Positions 32,935 through 42,332 of a DNA stretch of 43,223 nucleotides are shown piece after piece. Below the pieces are notes generated by a model, which was not told the DNA's origin, did no database searches, and saw only the letters and a program-made list of their open reading frames with translations. The stretch is from Tannerella sp. Its GTDB lineage: Bacteria; Bacteroidota; Bacteroidia; Bacteroidales; Tannerellaceae. A program made the position numbers and the translations under genes. Within the stretch, counting starts at the first letter, position 1; each line of letters begins with the position of its first letter. The stretch lies in contig JAIROL010000031.1 of NCBI GenBank assembly GCA_031257565.1, forward strand, positions 1 to 43,223, written 5' to 3'.

Positions 32935-35500
32935 AAGAAAATTTCATTTTTACTCTCAGCCCACTATCAGGCACGCCCTTATGATCACGATAAGACAACC
33001 TCCAGATATAATCCAGACGTATTAATTTAAAGATATTTTCTACGCCCACCCCAAACTCCATGTAAGGTTTGTCGCTCATTATACAGGTATTCTCCGGAAA
33101 ACGATATAAACCTTCGCCATTCACATACGGATTATTTTTGTCGCTCAGATCGCCATACCATCCGCGAAAGGTAAGCGCCTCGCGAAGTTGCATTTTTTTA
33201 ATAAACGGCAAACGGTTGAACAGCCATCCGTTCATAAAATACGACATTTCCCATGAAACAAAACGATCATGAATAAACTCCATCGGATCCATCAATGGAT
33301 ATGTTTCCGCTTCAATACTGTACGAAAGGTTAGCATTTGGTATCAGCAACATCGGATATGGAACGCGGTCCCACACCTGCCCTGCCTGCCCGTAAAAATC
33401 AACATACCCGAAAGGGGATAGCCAAAAGCGCTTACGTATACCGATCTCAGTACGGTTATAGTGATGGTCGGTTCCCAATACGCCTTTACGCGCTATCGTT
33501 TGCGTTAACGTTACAACCGGAGCATCAAGCGTTATCGGATAACGATCATTGCGCGATTGAAAGAATTTCTCATTCGGGGCCCAGCGAAGATAAAATTCAA
33601 GTTGCGCGGAAGTATAATGATCTGACGGCTCTGTCGCGCCGTCAGCCTGTATCAGGGAGAACGGCACATCCGGAGTCGCCCATTCCTTAAGATGACGAAA
33701 CATGACGCTATACCCGAGCCCCTTATAATTTTCATGATAATAACTGAGCTCTGCCTGCTGCATATATGTAATCAGGTTATTCTCACGACGCTTGAGCAAC
33801 ATTAACATATCATTCGCATTCGTATATAAATAATGTTGCCCGATCTGATTGATATCATATTTATATTCGGCTCTGAGGTAATGAAACGGAAACTCTTTAC
33901 GAAAAGTTCTCTTTTTGTTAAAAGAATATTCCAATATAGCATCGCCTTTCAACTTATTATCTTTAAATCCATAAGCCATATATCCGTCAAGAAACAACTG
34001 CCTGCCGAAATTAACCGTTGTAGCGCCTCCGGCGCGCAAACGCAAACCTTCCAGGGCATTTCCACTGATAAACGTACTCGCCGGTCCGAACTCAAACTTA
34101 CCGTCTATTTCCGACGTCCGGATATACCCGTTAACGAGAATATCGATAATCTTTTCAGACCAGTAAAAGAACGGCGTTTCACGTAATTGCGACATCATCT
34201 TCTCTACGGATGTTTTTTGTATCTCATTTGTACCTTCGCGCGCTTCATTCCAGAATTCTTCCGTTTGCCGGCGGGCTTCTTCCGATTCCAGCGACAGGGC
34301 TTTTTCTTCAAACACCGCTATATCTTTCGGTTTTTCAAAGGAATGGTTGCGATACAATGCAATACGTCTGGCATAAGCGCCTTTCATGTGCTTAGTCAAT
34401 TTAAATATCATCGCAATATCATTTTTGGCAAGAAGCCGGGTTTTGTCGCCCGTACGTATATATTCCTGATTAATGGACATTTTCTCAACAAAATTAAGAT
34501 TTATGTCACGCGGAACATTCAGTTCTGCTTTTTTCACAAAGCAGGTCGAATCTAACGTCACATACAAATGTCCCACAAAACCGAACGACTCCGGATTAAA
34601 CGGGGTAAATCCGAGATCTATACATAATTCATTGTCTAACGTCAAGGTGTCCAACAGATAATATTTATAATAATCAGGTCCGATTGAGGACAACGGACTC
34701 ACAAACCAGTTCAGAAATAACGGAATGTTATTCTGAAATATATCTACATCACGAAAAGCCTCATCAACAAACTGCTTAATCCCGTCTTCAGATATTATTT
34801 CAATCAATCCCGCACGTTTATATCCTCTCACGATTTTTCTTTCCGCATGAGGCGATTTTCTGTAGAAATAATCTTCTATCATCTCCTCGTTGTAAAGAGG
34901 CAAAATTGTACGCCCTTTCACCGACGTGGAATCAACATAATCAAATATAAAATCAACATGTTTAAACATCCTGTTACGGCGCGCTTTCTCCACATCGAAA
35001 TCATCGTTTGCAAACATTCTCTGTTCGTAAGTATTATAACTGAAATAATCATGATCTTTCGGATTATTCTGCTCTCGCCGCGCAATAACATTCCGGGCAA
35101 ATTCTACCGCAGGATTATTTTTCTTCGAATACTGTTCTTTTCTGCGACGCACCACTACCTCGGTAAGTTCATAGGAAGACGGTTGCAGGTATATATTAAT
35201 ACGGCTCGCCCTTTTTCTCAAAGATACATATTGCGTCTCATATCCGATATACGATATGCCAAGTACGGTACTGTCTGATGTGGCTTTTATCGAATAATAC
35301 CCGTTTGCCGCCGTGGCAGTTCCTATCGTAGTTCCTCTTAAAGCAACAGTCACATCGGGCAAGGCCTCTTTTGTAACTGAGTCCCTGACATACCCTTCTA
35401 CCTGTATTGTATATTGCGCATAAATTTCTCCAAACGCTACCGCCACGAGGAAAAATAAGGCACATAGAATGAATTTCCGACTCCTCACTATTCTCTTCAC
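32930..35500 (-). CDS. DUF5686 outer-membrane protein with carboxypeptidase-regulatory-like domain
   Basis: An 856-residue protein. The signal peptide (residues 1-29, ending GEIYAQ) is followed by a carboxypeptidase-regulatory-like domain (VEGYVRDSVTKEALPDVTVAL, then GTTIGTATAANGYYSIKA), and then DUF5686 to the end. The last 300 residues are rich in aromatic beta-strands (KRTFRKEFPFHYLRAEYKYD, YLYTNANDMLML) and finish in a Phe (KMKFSF), as expected of an outer-membrane barrel. There is no plug domain and no TonB-box plug motif, so it is not a SusC. The role of DUF5686 is unknown. The gene is the first of a minus-strand group and is divergent from the nucleotidyltransferase gene. Confidence 0.9.
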   Translation of the reverse strand: MKRIVRSRKFILCALFFLVAVAFGEIYAQYTIQVEGYVRDSVTKEALPDVTVALRGTTIGTATAANGYYSIKATSDSTVLGISYIGYETQYVSLRKRASRINIYLQPSSYELTEVVVRRRKEQYSKKNNPAVEFARNVIARREQNNPKDHDYFSYNTYEQRMFANDDFDVEKARRNRMFKHVDFIFDYVDSTSVKGRTILPLYNEEMIEDYFYRKSPHAERKIVRGYKRAGLIEIISEDGIKQFVDEAFRDVDIFQNNIPLFLNWFVSPLSSIGPDYYKYYLLDTLTLDNELCIDLGFTPFNPESFGFVGHLYVTLDSTCFVKKAELNVPRDINLNFVEKMSINQEYIRTGDKTRLLAKNDIAMIFKLTKHMKGAYARRIALYRNHSFEKPKDIAVFEEKALSLESEEARRQTEEFWNEAREGTNEIQKTSVEKMMSQLRETPFFYWSEKIIDILVNGYIRTSEIDGKFEFGPASTFISGNALEGLRLRAGGATTVNFGRQLFLDGYMAYGFKDNKLKGDAILEYSFNKKRTFRKEFPFHYLRAEYKYDINQIGQHYLYTNANDMLMLLKRRENNLITYMQQAELSYYHENYKGLGYSVMFRHLKEWATPDVPFSLIQADGATEPSDHYTSAQLEFYLRWAPNEKFFQSRNDRYPITLDAPVVTLTQTIARKGVLGTDHHYNRTEIGIRKRFWLSPFGYVDFYGQAGQVWDRVPYPMLLIPNANLSYSIEAETYPLMDPMEFIHDRFVSWEMSYFMNGWLFNRLPFIKKMQLREALTFRGWYGDLSDKNNPYVNGEGLYRFPENTCIMSDKPYMEFGVGVENIFKLIRLDYIWRLSYRDHKGVPDSGLRVKMKFSF

Positions 35501-35555
35501 GCTTCAATGATCGACGCAAAGGTCGGTTTTATTTTTCATTTGACAAAAAATAATG

Positions 35556-35563
35556 TATATTTG
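35556..35563 (+). promoter_or_regulatory. -7 box of the nucleotidyltransferase gene
   Basis: TATATTTG at 35556-35563 matches TAnnTTTG. The nearest TTTG (35539-35542) is too close, so the -33 element is not defined. The transcription start should be near 35569, giving a leader of about 50 bases before ATG 35618. On the other strand GACCTTTG (35524-35517) is a possible weaker box for the DUF5686 gene. Confidence 0.5.
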
Positions 35564-35617
35564 CACGACAGAATCAATGAATTAGAACAAACTTAACATT
35601 TTTAAAACCAATTTAAT

Positions 35618-36520
35618 ATGAAACCAACATTATTTGTCCTTGCCGCCGGTATGGGAAGTCGCTACGGAGGATTAAAACAGCTTGACGGACTTGGTCCTAA
35701 CGGTGAAACAATTATGGACTACTCCGTTTTTGATGCGATCCGTGGCGGATTCGGTAAAGTCGTATTTGTCATACGTAAAGATTTTGAGGAAGATTTTCGT
35801 TCAAAAATTTTAAGCAAATATGAGAACCATATCCCGGTCGAAGTTACGTTCCAGTCATTAGATAAGCTTCCGGAAGGATTTAAATGTCCCGAAGGACGAA
35901 CAAAACCATGGGGAACAAACCATGCCGTACTCATGGGTAAGGATGTTATTAATGAACCTTTTGCCGTCATCAATGCGGATGACTTCTACGGACGCGACAG
36001 TTTTGCCATACTGGGAAAAGAGCTTACAAATACTGCGGGCAGGAAAAACGAATACTGTATGGTTGGCTTCCGTGTAGGAAATACCTTAAGCGAAAGCGGT
36101 TCCGTAGCGCGCGGCGTCTGTGAAACAAATACAGATAGCTACCTGACAACAGTTGTGGAGCGTACGGCAATAGAACGTGTCGACGGAGATATACAATTTA
36201 CCGACGGAAACGGAGAAAAAATTATTTTAAATGAGAATGCCCCCGTATCTATGAACATGTGGGGATTTACGCCTGATTACTTCGAATATTCCGAAGAATA
36301 TTTCAAAGAGTTCTTACGTGAAAATATGGATAATCTCAAAAGCGAATATTTCATCCCGCTGATGGTCAATGAACTTGTCACAAAAAATATAGCGCGCGTA
36401 AAAGTACTTGACACGACGTCCAAATGGTTCGGCGTAACGTATGCAAACGACCGGCAAGGCGTCGTCGACAAAATACAGGCTCTCATCGACGCCGGAGAGT
36501 ATCCGGAAAAATTGTTTTAG
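35618..36520 (+). CDS. Sugar-phosphate nucleotidyltransferase family protein
   Basis: A 300-residue soluble enzyme of the GT-A-like nucleotidyltransferase fold. The N-terminal motif LAAGMGSRYGGLKQLDGLG is the nucleotide-binding signature. KPWGTNHAVLMG and AVINADDFYGRDSF give the sugar-phosphate and metal-binding positions. The C-terminal part (MNMWGFTPDYFEYSEEYFKEFL, then TSKWFGVTYANDRQGV) is typical of a widespread group annotated only as nucleotidyltransferase. The exact sugar and nucleotide cannot be read. It has its own promoter and is convergent with the antiporter gene. Confidence 0.88.
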   Translation: MKPTLFVLAAGMGSRYGGLKQLDGLGPNGETIMDYSVFDAIRGGFGKVVFVIRKDFEEDFRSKILSKYENHIPVEVTFQSLDKLPEGFKCPEGRTKPWGTNHAVLMGKDVINEPFAVINADDFYGRDSFAILGKELTNTAGRKNEYCMVGFRVGNTLSESGSVARGVCETNTDSYLTTVVERTAIERVDGDIQFTDGNGEKIILNENAPVSMNMWGFTPDYFEYSEEYFKEFLRENMDNLKSEYFIPLMVNELVTKNIARVKVLDTTSKWFGVTYANDRQGVVDKIQALIDAGEYPEKLF

Positions 36521-36577
36521 ACCTCGTCAGGAATACCGTTTTGCAAAACAACCGGATTTCTTCTTTCTGAAAATATA

Positions 36578-36677
36578 CGAGGGTGTATCAAAAGTCCGGA
36601 ATTTGCAACTTTACCCCGCCTACAATATGTTTTGAAGGGGATAAACTGTTAAAAATTGCCCTTTTGATACACCCTCG
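36578..36677. repeat. 100-bp MITE-like or terminator element with 17-bp perfect inverted ends
   Basis: CGAGGGTGTATCAAAAG (36578-36594) and its exact complement (36661-36677) flank a 66-base centre that has its own weaker pairing (TTTACCCC with GGGGATAAA). A T-run follows the right arm. It lies between two convergent genes. The long perfect arms, the sequence of the ends and the 100-bp size suggest a small non-autonomous insertion element; its position would also let it stop transcription. No clear target-site duplication is visible. Confidence 0.75.
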
Positions 36678-36729
36678 TTTTTTATTTTTATCCTGCCATT
36701 ACTTTCCGGGATAATCCGTAAAAGTCCGA

Positions 36730-38229
36730 TTATTTGGCCCCTCCCAGTTGAGCATACGTTTCTTCCAGGGTTTTTTCATTATCCGAAATGAGTAGCAACA
36801 CATCGCCGGGTTCCAATTCTGTCGCGCCTGTAGGAACAAAGTAAAGTTCATCCCTTTTTACCATAACAACCAGCGTATTTTCCGGCATAGGCATATCCAT
36901 AATACGATTACCACACAATAAATGCTCCCGGGTTAAAGTAACCTCGGACATACTCGACTTTATATCATCCGAAAGTTCCACATCAAATGTCTGTAATCTG
37001 TTCTGCGGTTTATTTTCTCCCGCCAATCCAAGCCATCTTGCCACAGTAGAAACAGTAGTACCTTGCACCAACAAAGATACCAATGTTACAAAAAACACGA
37101 TATTAAATATAATTCCTGCACCTTCTATCCCGGAAGTAAGCGGATAAGTGGCAAACAAAATCGGGGCGGCCCCGCGAAGTCCAACCCATGAAACATAGTG
37201 TTTTGACTTAACTGACATCTTCCTGAACGGAATCAGACAAAGCCACACTGCAAGCGGCCGCGAAATAAAAATCATAAACAAGCTGACCGTCAGACCTATA
37301 CCTGCAATCGGAAGTAATTCCGTCGGATTGACAAGAAGCCCCAGCGTAAGGAACATCACAATCTGAAAAAGCCATGTCATCCCATCCATAAACTTTTTTG
37401 ACGTTTTTTTATGCACAAACTTGGAATTTCCAACAACAAGACCACTGATATATACAGCTAAATATCCGTTCCCTTTCAGATAATTTGTAACTGAGAAGAT
37501 AATAAATAATAAAGTCAGCAAAAGCGTCGGATATAAAGATTCGTTATCAATATTAATCCTGTTTATCAGTCGTATAGCCAGGCGTCCGAGCAGGTATCCT
37601 GATGCGGCGCCAATAACAAGTTGCAAAACAAAAGTCCCTATTACGCTCCATAGACTACCTTCGCCTATTTGTATCCATTGAATAAAAGTGATTGTTAAAA
37701 GATAAGCCATAGGGTCGTTACTTCCGCTTTCAAGCTCAAGAAGAGGACGCAAGCGCTCTTTCAAGACAAGCCCTTTCGCTCCGAGAATGGCAAAGACGGA
37801 AGCCGAATCGGTAGAAGACATTACAGAAGCCAAAAGGATCGCTTCAAGAAAAGTAAACGAGATAGCCGTGAAAACATGTTGAGTTATCAGGTATATGAAA
37901 ATTCCGGAAATTAGCGCAGTCAACAAAACCCCCAGAGTAGCCAGAATAATACCTCGTGGCAAAACGGGCTTTATCTCTGAGAATTTAGTGTCCATACCTC
38001 CGGAAAACAAAATGATATTCAAACTCAGAACCCCGACAAACTGAGCGGCCTTAGGACTTGAAAACTCCAGCCCCAGACCGTCGTGTCCGAAAAGCATACC
38101 TACAACAAGAAACAAGACCAAAGTCGGAACCCCGAACCGATAACCTGTTTTCCCTGCGATAATACTTACAAACAACAGTAAGGACCCTATTAAAACAACA
38201 TTTTCAATGGTAACATTTGAAAAATCCAT
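36730..38229 (-). CDS. CPA1-type potassium/proton antiporter (NhaP2/CvrA-like)
   Basis: A 499-residue inner-membrane antiporter with about 12-13 helices in residues 1-400: GVPTLVLFLVVGMLFGHDGLG, NIILFSGGMDTKFSEI, then SVMSSTDSASVFAILGAKGL and LELESGSNDPMAYLL, which carry the ion-binding acidic positions of the family. WVGLRGAAPILFATYPL is another family motif. The C-terminal part (about 410-495; GNRIMDMPMPENTLVVMVKRDELYFVP, ELEPGDVLLLISD) is a TrkA-C/RCK-C-type domain that gates transport by cytosolic ligands. It expels K+ (or Na+) in exchange for protons. No other potassium-transport gene is in the window. Confidence 0.92.
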   Translation of the reverse strand: MDFSNVTIENVVLIGSLLLFVSIIAGKTGYRFGVPTLVLFLVVGMLFGHDGLGLEFSSPKAAQFVGVLSLNIILFSGGMDTKFSEIKPVLPRGIILATLGVLLTALISGIFIYLITQHVFTAISFTFLEAILLASVMSSTDSASVFAILGAKGLVLKERLRPLLELESGSNDPMAYLLTITFIQWIQIGEGSLWSVIGTFVLQLVIGAASGYLLGRLAIRLINRINIDNESLYPTLLLTLLFIIFSVTNYLKGNGYLAVYISGLVVGNSKFVHKKTSKKFMDGMTWLFQIVMFLTLGLLVNPTELLPIAGIGLTVSLFMIFISRPLAVWLCLIPFRKMSVKSKHYVSWVGLRGAAPILFATYPLTSGIEGAGIIFNIVFFVTLVSLLVQGTTVSTVARWLGLAGENKPQNRLQTFDVELSDDIKSSMSEVTLTREHLLCGNRIMDMPMPENTLVVMVKRDELYFVPTGATELEPGDVLLLISDNEKTLEETYAQLGGAK

Positions 38230-38377
38230 ATATTATAATTTATTTTGTTACTATCGATCAACCAAAGAATCTATGCGGAAAGACACATTCCACGCATATA
38301 TCAGGTTTTTTCTATAAAAAAATAATTACAAATATAATAATTTTTTCTAAAACCACGAATATTCCGGCGTTATAATC

Positions 38378-38410
38378 AAAAAAAAACCACTCCTGCATAG
38401 AGCGGCTTTT
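38378..38410 (-). terminator. Intrinsic terminator of the thioredoxin-like gene
   Basis: Read on the minus strand, GCCGCTC (38406-38400) pairs with GAGTGG (38392-38387) through G-C and G-U pairs across a 7-base loop, then a T-run (38386-38378). It lies 13 bases past the stop codon. Confidence 0.7.
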
Positions 38411-38423
38411 AGAAACAGTTTTT

Positions 38424-38930
38424 TTAAATCTTCTGTTTGTTCATCATTTCAGACAACATTTCCGGCGTAACATTTTTAGCAATAATAATGCCGTTGTCGT
38501 CTATCAGAAAGTTACTCAGTCCTTTCTTTAATCCGTACTTTTTGTACGCTTCGGAATGCCGTCCAAGTCTTTCGTGTACCTGATTTGTCATTTCCAGTTT
38601 ATCCGCTTTTACAGTTTCGGTAAAAACCGATTCCGGTTCATCTAAAGATACGGAAATCATTCTAACCTGAGACAAACCATCCTGACTTAATTTGTTCCAT
38701 AACTGTACGTTTCGCATACGGGAAGTCGCATCATAAGCCGCCCAGAAATGCAATAGCGTATAACGACCGGAGGCGTTCGAGAACGCGATATCGGCATCAG
38801 TTCCCAACGACTTTATTCCCGGAGCAACGCCCCCCGGGCGAATTCCCCCGGTAAGGCCTGCCTTATCTGTTCCTGCAGAAAGAAAAATCATCCATACGAC
38901 AACAGAGAGAACATAAGTTCTAATCTTCAT
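38424..38930 (-). CDS. Thioredoxin-like fold protein lacking the CxxC motif
   Basis: A 168-residue protein with an N-terminal signal or membrane helix (TYVLSVVVWMIFLSAG). The core follows the TlpA/AhpC-TSA pattern: DADIAFSNASGRYTLLHFWAAYDAT, then VRMISVSLDEPESVF, and SNFLIDDNGIIIAKNV. In active thioredoxins a W-C-x-x-C motif follows FWA; here it is AAYDATSRM with no cysteine, and I find no cysteine elsewhere in the mature protein. So it cannot do standard disulfide chemistry, and a binding or chaperone-like role is possible. ATG 38930 is chosen because it begins the signal segment; the ATG at 38975 adds only polar residues. Confidence 0.8.
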   Translation of the reverse strand: MKIRTYVLSVVVWMIFLSAGTDKAGLTGGIRPGGVAPGIKSLGTDADIAFSNASGRYTLLHFWAAYDATSRMRNVQLWNKLSQDGLSQVRMISVSLDEPESVFTETVKADKLEMTNQVHERLGRHSEAYKKYGLKKGLSNFLIDDNGIIIAKNVTPEMLSEMMNKQKI

Positions 38931-39073
38931 AATGTAATTTTTTGTTTGACAATACCGGACTTCACGCATATACACGTCAACTACGCGCCCGGTCCTCCGA
39001 TTTTCAGAGGCCTATATATAAACCGCGCCTACGTTTAGGCTTTACTATACCCTTATATACGACGCCAAAAGTA
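38931..39073 (-). promoter_or_regulatory. Possible structured leader of the thioredoxin-like gene
   Basis: A -7-like box TACTTTTG (39073 down to 39066, minus strand) would give a leader of about 130 bases. Within it are GCCTAAACGTAGGC and CCTC...GAGG pairings, with GC-rich outer segments. It resembles no riboswitch class that I can name, and no -33 box is clear. Confidence 0.3.
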
Positions 39074-39325
39074 GTTTATTTTGCCGACACTATAAAAGAT
39101 TTATATTTAATTAAGCAAAAGAGTTTCCTTACAAAACAGGTTTCTAAACATAAATAAACAACTATTCATCGGAGGTTCACAACCAGAACCATCAACGATC
39201 AAACAGAACCCGAATCATTAAATTATGTTAATATTTTTATCCGAATAACCTGACAAAAGCCGTATGAAAATTAATCTCCATAGACGAGAATATGCTTTTC
39301 GGGTCCGAATAAAACTCCATCATCA
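39074..39325. other. AT-rich gap with no recognised feature
   Basis: This part of the 395-base gap between the thioredoxin-like gene and the alpha/beta-hydrolase gene has no convincing gene, RNA or strong hairpin. Any short open frames have no ribosome-binding site or recognisable product. Confidence 0.5.
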
Positions 39326-40612
39326 TTATCTGTCAAAACTTTTTAATTCAACATATAATTTAAGAAAAAACCATATACCGGCGCTTGTATGCGTTCCGCT
39401 TGTCGTATTAAAAGATACGCTACCACCTTTTTCAATATGTCTCGACGCAAAATCTTTCGCCTGGGCATAATAGACCGTTTCATCATCTTCTCCGTGCGTC
39501 ATAACAAACTTACATCGGTTAATCCATGGCTTAACGCTATTATTTTCCAGTATTTTATTAATTTCTTCCATATTCTCATTCTTCAGGAACGCTTCAGTAA
39601 ATAACGTCTGTGTTTCTTTCGGAAAAAAGTCTCCGAAATCGTCATGTTGCCCGTCCAGATAAACAGCTGATTGTGATGCGTAAGGTTCATTCAGATAATC
39701 GCCCATAACAAGATGCGGGTATCCATTCTTCTTATATCCAAGCAAAGCAAGAGGAAAAAGATAGGATTGAGGCATGCTTCCCGAAACCCGAATAAGGCTT
39801 GCTTCCTGAAACAGATTACACGGACTCCCTCCTGTTATAAGGAAATCGACTATCATATCTTTGTATGAATCGTTTGTTTCAAACTCGCGCGCCAACTGCA
39901 ATGAGACATATGCGCCAAGCGAATATCCGGAGATAATAAATCCGTCTTTCTGCTCATACTTCTCTTTTGCCAGTACATACTGTGCCGCTTTAATATATTC
40001 AATAGTTGTACGCACCATCGGCTCTTTTTCAACATAAGGAATATAACATTGTCCGTAAGAATCGCCAAATCCGGGATAATCGGGAATAATCACAGCGTAA
40101 CCGTACTCATATGCTTCCAGAAGCCAGAACAACAGGTTCGGTTCCAGATTATTGCCGGCAACACGTAAAGTCGGCGCTTCATCTTTTATCACATAAGTAT
40201 AAGGAGGCGCTATGACCTGACGATACTTACGCCCATCTTCCAATGGAGGAACAATCAATACCCCTGACAGGTTCGCCTTCGCCCCCGACCCATCGGTACT
40301 TTCCGATTCGAGCATTACTTTATAAGCGCGTATTTGTACATCCCCTTCATATTTGGCCTTATTTCCTGCAATGCTCAGAAAATTCAGCGCATTTCCGACA
40401 TATTCCCTTTTTAAATCATTTTCCAGATTCTTTAAATCGTTAAAAGTATATTCTTTAAGGATTTCATAACGGATATTTTCCTCCGGCAACGGCCTTTCCT
40501 GTTCTATCGGATCGTCATCTTTTGAACAACTCGGAACAAAAACCGGAATACATGCTACCAGCAACAATATAAAACAAGATTCCGGATACCATTTTTTACG
40601 TCCAACCATCAT
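39326..40612 (-). CDS. Alpha/beta-hydrolase lipoprotein, secretory-lipase-like
   Basis: A 428-residue exported lipoprotein (CFILLLVACIPVFVPSC, lipobox Cys29, followed by an acidic SKDDD). The alpha/beta-hydrolase triad is visible: nucleophile Ser231 in GYSLGAY, acid probably Asp376 in HGEDDETV, His408 in GTHTSAG. GVLIVPP and YGYAVIIPDYPGFGDSYGQ give the strand before the oxyanion region. The overall pattern resembles secretory lipases and esterases, but the substrate is unknown. The start is ATG 40612 (or 40609), immediately after the pyrD stop. The longer open frame (to 40696) would run into pyrD with a poor signal. Confidence 0.82.
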   Translation of the reverse strand: MMVGRKKWYPESCFILLLVACIPVFVPSCSKDDDPIEQERPLPEENIRYEILKEYTFNDLKNLENDLKREYVGNALNFLSIAGNKAKYEGDVQIRAYKVMLESESTDGSGAKANLSGVLIVPPLEDGRKYRQVIAPPYTYVIKDEAPTLRVAGNNLEPNLLFWLLEAYEYGYAVIIPDYPGFGDSYGQCYIPYVEKEPMVRTTIEYIKAAQYVLAKEKYEQKDGFIISGYSLGAYVSLQLAREFETNDSYKDMIVDFLITGGSPCNLFQEASLIRVSGSMPQSYLFPLALLGYKKNGYPHLVMGDYLNEPYASQSAVYLDGQHDDFGDFFPKETQTLFTEAFLKNENMEEINKILENNSVKPWINRCKFVMTHGEDDETVYYAQAKDFASRHIEKGGSVSFNTTSGTHTSAGIWFFLKLYVELKSFDR

Positions 40613-40616
40613 CGTC

Positions 40617-41531
40617 TCAGGATATTTCCAATGCTCCCACAAGACCGGCAACAGACTTAAAGCCGTGACGATCGCAATACTCGTTAATGCCGTCAATAAC
40701 TTTCGCCGAAATTGTCGGATCTACAAAATTATAGGTACCGATCTGTATAGCTACGGCCCCGGCAAGTATAAACTCTATAGCATCCTGCCACGACGAAATC
40801 CCCCCAAGTCCTATCACCGGTATTTTCACGGCGCGCGCCGTCTGCCATACCATACGCAAAGCCACCGGCTTCACGCACGGTCCGGAAAGACCTCCGGTAA
40901 CCGTAGATAATACAGGCTTGCGTCTTTCCGCATCAATAGCCATACCAAGTATTGTATTAATAAGCGATACGGAATCCGCGCCTTCAGCTTCCGCCGCACG
41001 GGCAATCTCCGCTATATCCGTCACATTCGGCGATAACTTAACGATCAGCGTTTTCGGATAAGCCTTACGAATGGCTCGCACTACTTCGGCAGCAGACGAA
41101 GCGCATACGCCAAAAGCCATTCCGCCCTGTTTTACGTTAGGACAGGAGATATTCAACTCTATCGCCGGAATATGTGCAAGCGAAGCTATTTTTTCCGCAC
41201 ATTCCACGTATGTATCAATCGAGGACCCACTGACATTCACGATCATATTTGTATTGATTTTCCGTATCTCCGGATAGATCTCTTTGATGAAGTAATCGAC
41301 TCCTTTGTTCTGTAATCCGACAGCATTCAGCATTCCCGACGACGTTTCCGCCATACGCGGATACGGGTTGCCTTCACGATGATGTACCGTGGTACCTTTT
41401 ACAATGATACCGCCAATCTTTGATATATCCATAAAATCCGCATATTCCGGTCCGTAACCGAATGTTCCCGAGGCTGTCATCACCGGGTTTTTCATTGTCA
41501 TTGCGCCTATTCTTGTAGTTAAATCTGCCAT
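40617..41531 (-). CDS. pyrD: Dihydroorotate dehydrogenase B, catalytic subunit
   Basis: Oxidises dihydroorotate to orotate, the fourth step of pyrimidine synthesis, passing electrons via PyrK to NAD+. It is 304 residues, normal for class 1B. The motifs are [67 protein letters not shown], where the Cys is the catalytic base of class 1[13 protein letters not shown] and [28 protein letters not shown]. It overlaps pyrK by 13 bases. The next gene begins within a few bases of its stop, so the four-gene run (SHOCT protein, pyrK, pyrD, hydrolase) is likely one transcript. Confidence 0.97.
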   Translation of the reverse strand: MADLTTRIGAMTMKNPVMTASGTFGYGPEYADFMDISKIGGIIVKGTTVHHREGNPYPRMAETSSGMLNAVGLQNKGVDYFIKEIYPEIRKINTNMIVNVSGSSIDTYVECAEKIASLAHIPAIELNISCPNVKQGGMAFGVCASSAAEVVRAIRKAYPKTLIVKLSPNVTDIAEIARAAEAEGADSVSLINTILGMAIDAERRKPVLSTVTGGLSGPCVKPVALRMVWQTARAVKIPVIGLGGISSWQDAIEFILAGAVAIQIGTYNFVDPTISAKVIDGINEYCDRHGFKSVAGLVGALEIS

Positions 41532-42298
41532 GTAAGTTGATTTATATTAAACACAGGGCCTTCCGTACACGCGCAAACATTTCCATTTACGGTATTTTCA
41601 ATACAGCACAGACAGGCGCCTATTCCACATGCCATCATATTCTCTAACGAAACCTCGCATTCCGTACCGGACGACCTGGCATATTTTGCCACTGCAACCA
41701 TCATCGGCTTCGGACCGCAGGTATATATTTTGTCAATTTTTTTCTTGCGAAGGATCGAATGATTCGTAACAAAACCTTTCTCTCCCATCGAACCATCTTC
41801 CGTTGTTACATAAACCCTTCCGAATTTTTCAAATTCATCCAGTTGCATAACATCCTCTCTTGTACGCGCGCCCAGCAAAAATTCCGGTTCAAAACCGATA
41901 GCCTTCAATACTTCGCCCAAATAAAGCATCGGCGCAGTTCCAACCCCGCCGCCTACAAGAAGCAAATTAACGCTCATAGCCGTCTGAGGTACGGAAAACC
42001 CATTTCCCAACGGGAGCATTAAATTCATCGTTTCACCCGGCACATACTCCGATAATCTGCGTGTTCCCTCGCCGATCATCTGTATCAAAAGCCTCAGTTC
42101 GTTCGCTTTTCTGTCCACATAATTCACCGATACAGGACGACGCAGAAACGTCCGCTGAGAACCGTCCACACGAACCTGAACAAATTGTCCGGGAATCATC
42201 TCCGGCAATGTTTTATCCGAAGTCAACTTCAACAAACAATATTTCGGATGAAGACGAATGTTCGCCGCCACTTTCAGATCCATTAAGTACTTCTTCAT
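41519..42298 (-). CDS. pyrK: Dihydroorotate dehydrogenase B, electron-transfer subunit
   Basis: About 259 residues. An FAD-binding barrel comes first: [39 protein letters not shown]. Then an NAD-binding domain ([20 protein letters not shown], then [28 protein letters not shown]). The C-terminal [2Fe-2S] cluster has four Cys in [15 protein letters not shown] plus CACTEGP, the typical PyrK layout. It passes electrons from PyrD to NAD+. I prefer ATG 42298 ([16 protein letters not shown]); ATG 42322 is possible and would be 11 bases past the upstream stop. Confidence 0.95.
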   Translation of the reverse strand: MKKYLMDLKVAANIRLHPKYCLLKLTSDKTLPEMIPGQFVQVRVDGSQRTFLRRPVSVNYVDRKANELRLLIQMIGEGTRRLSEYVPGETMNLMLPLGNGFSVPQTAMSVNLLLVGGGVGTAPMLYLGEVLKAIGFEPEFLLGARTREDVMQLDEFEKFGRVYVTTEDGSMGEKGFVTNHSILRKKKIDKIYTCGPKPMMVAVAKYARSSGTECEVSLENMMACGIGACLCCIENTVNGNVCACTEGPVFNINQLTWQI

Positions 42299-42332
42299 TT
42301 GCATTACCAATATTTTTTTCAAAACAACCCGT

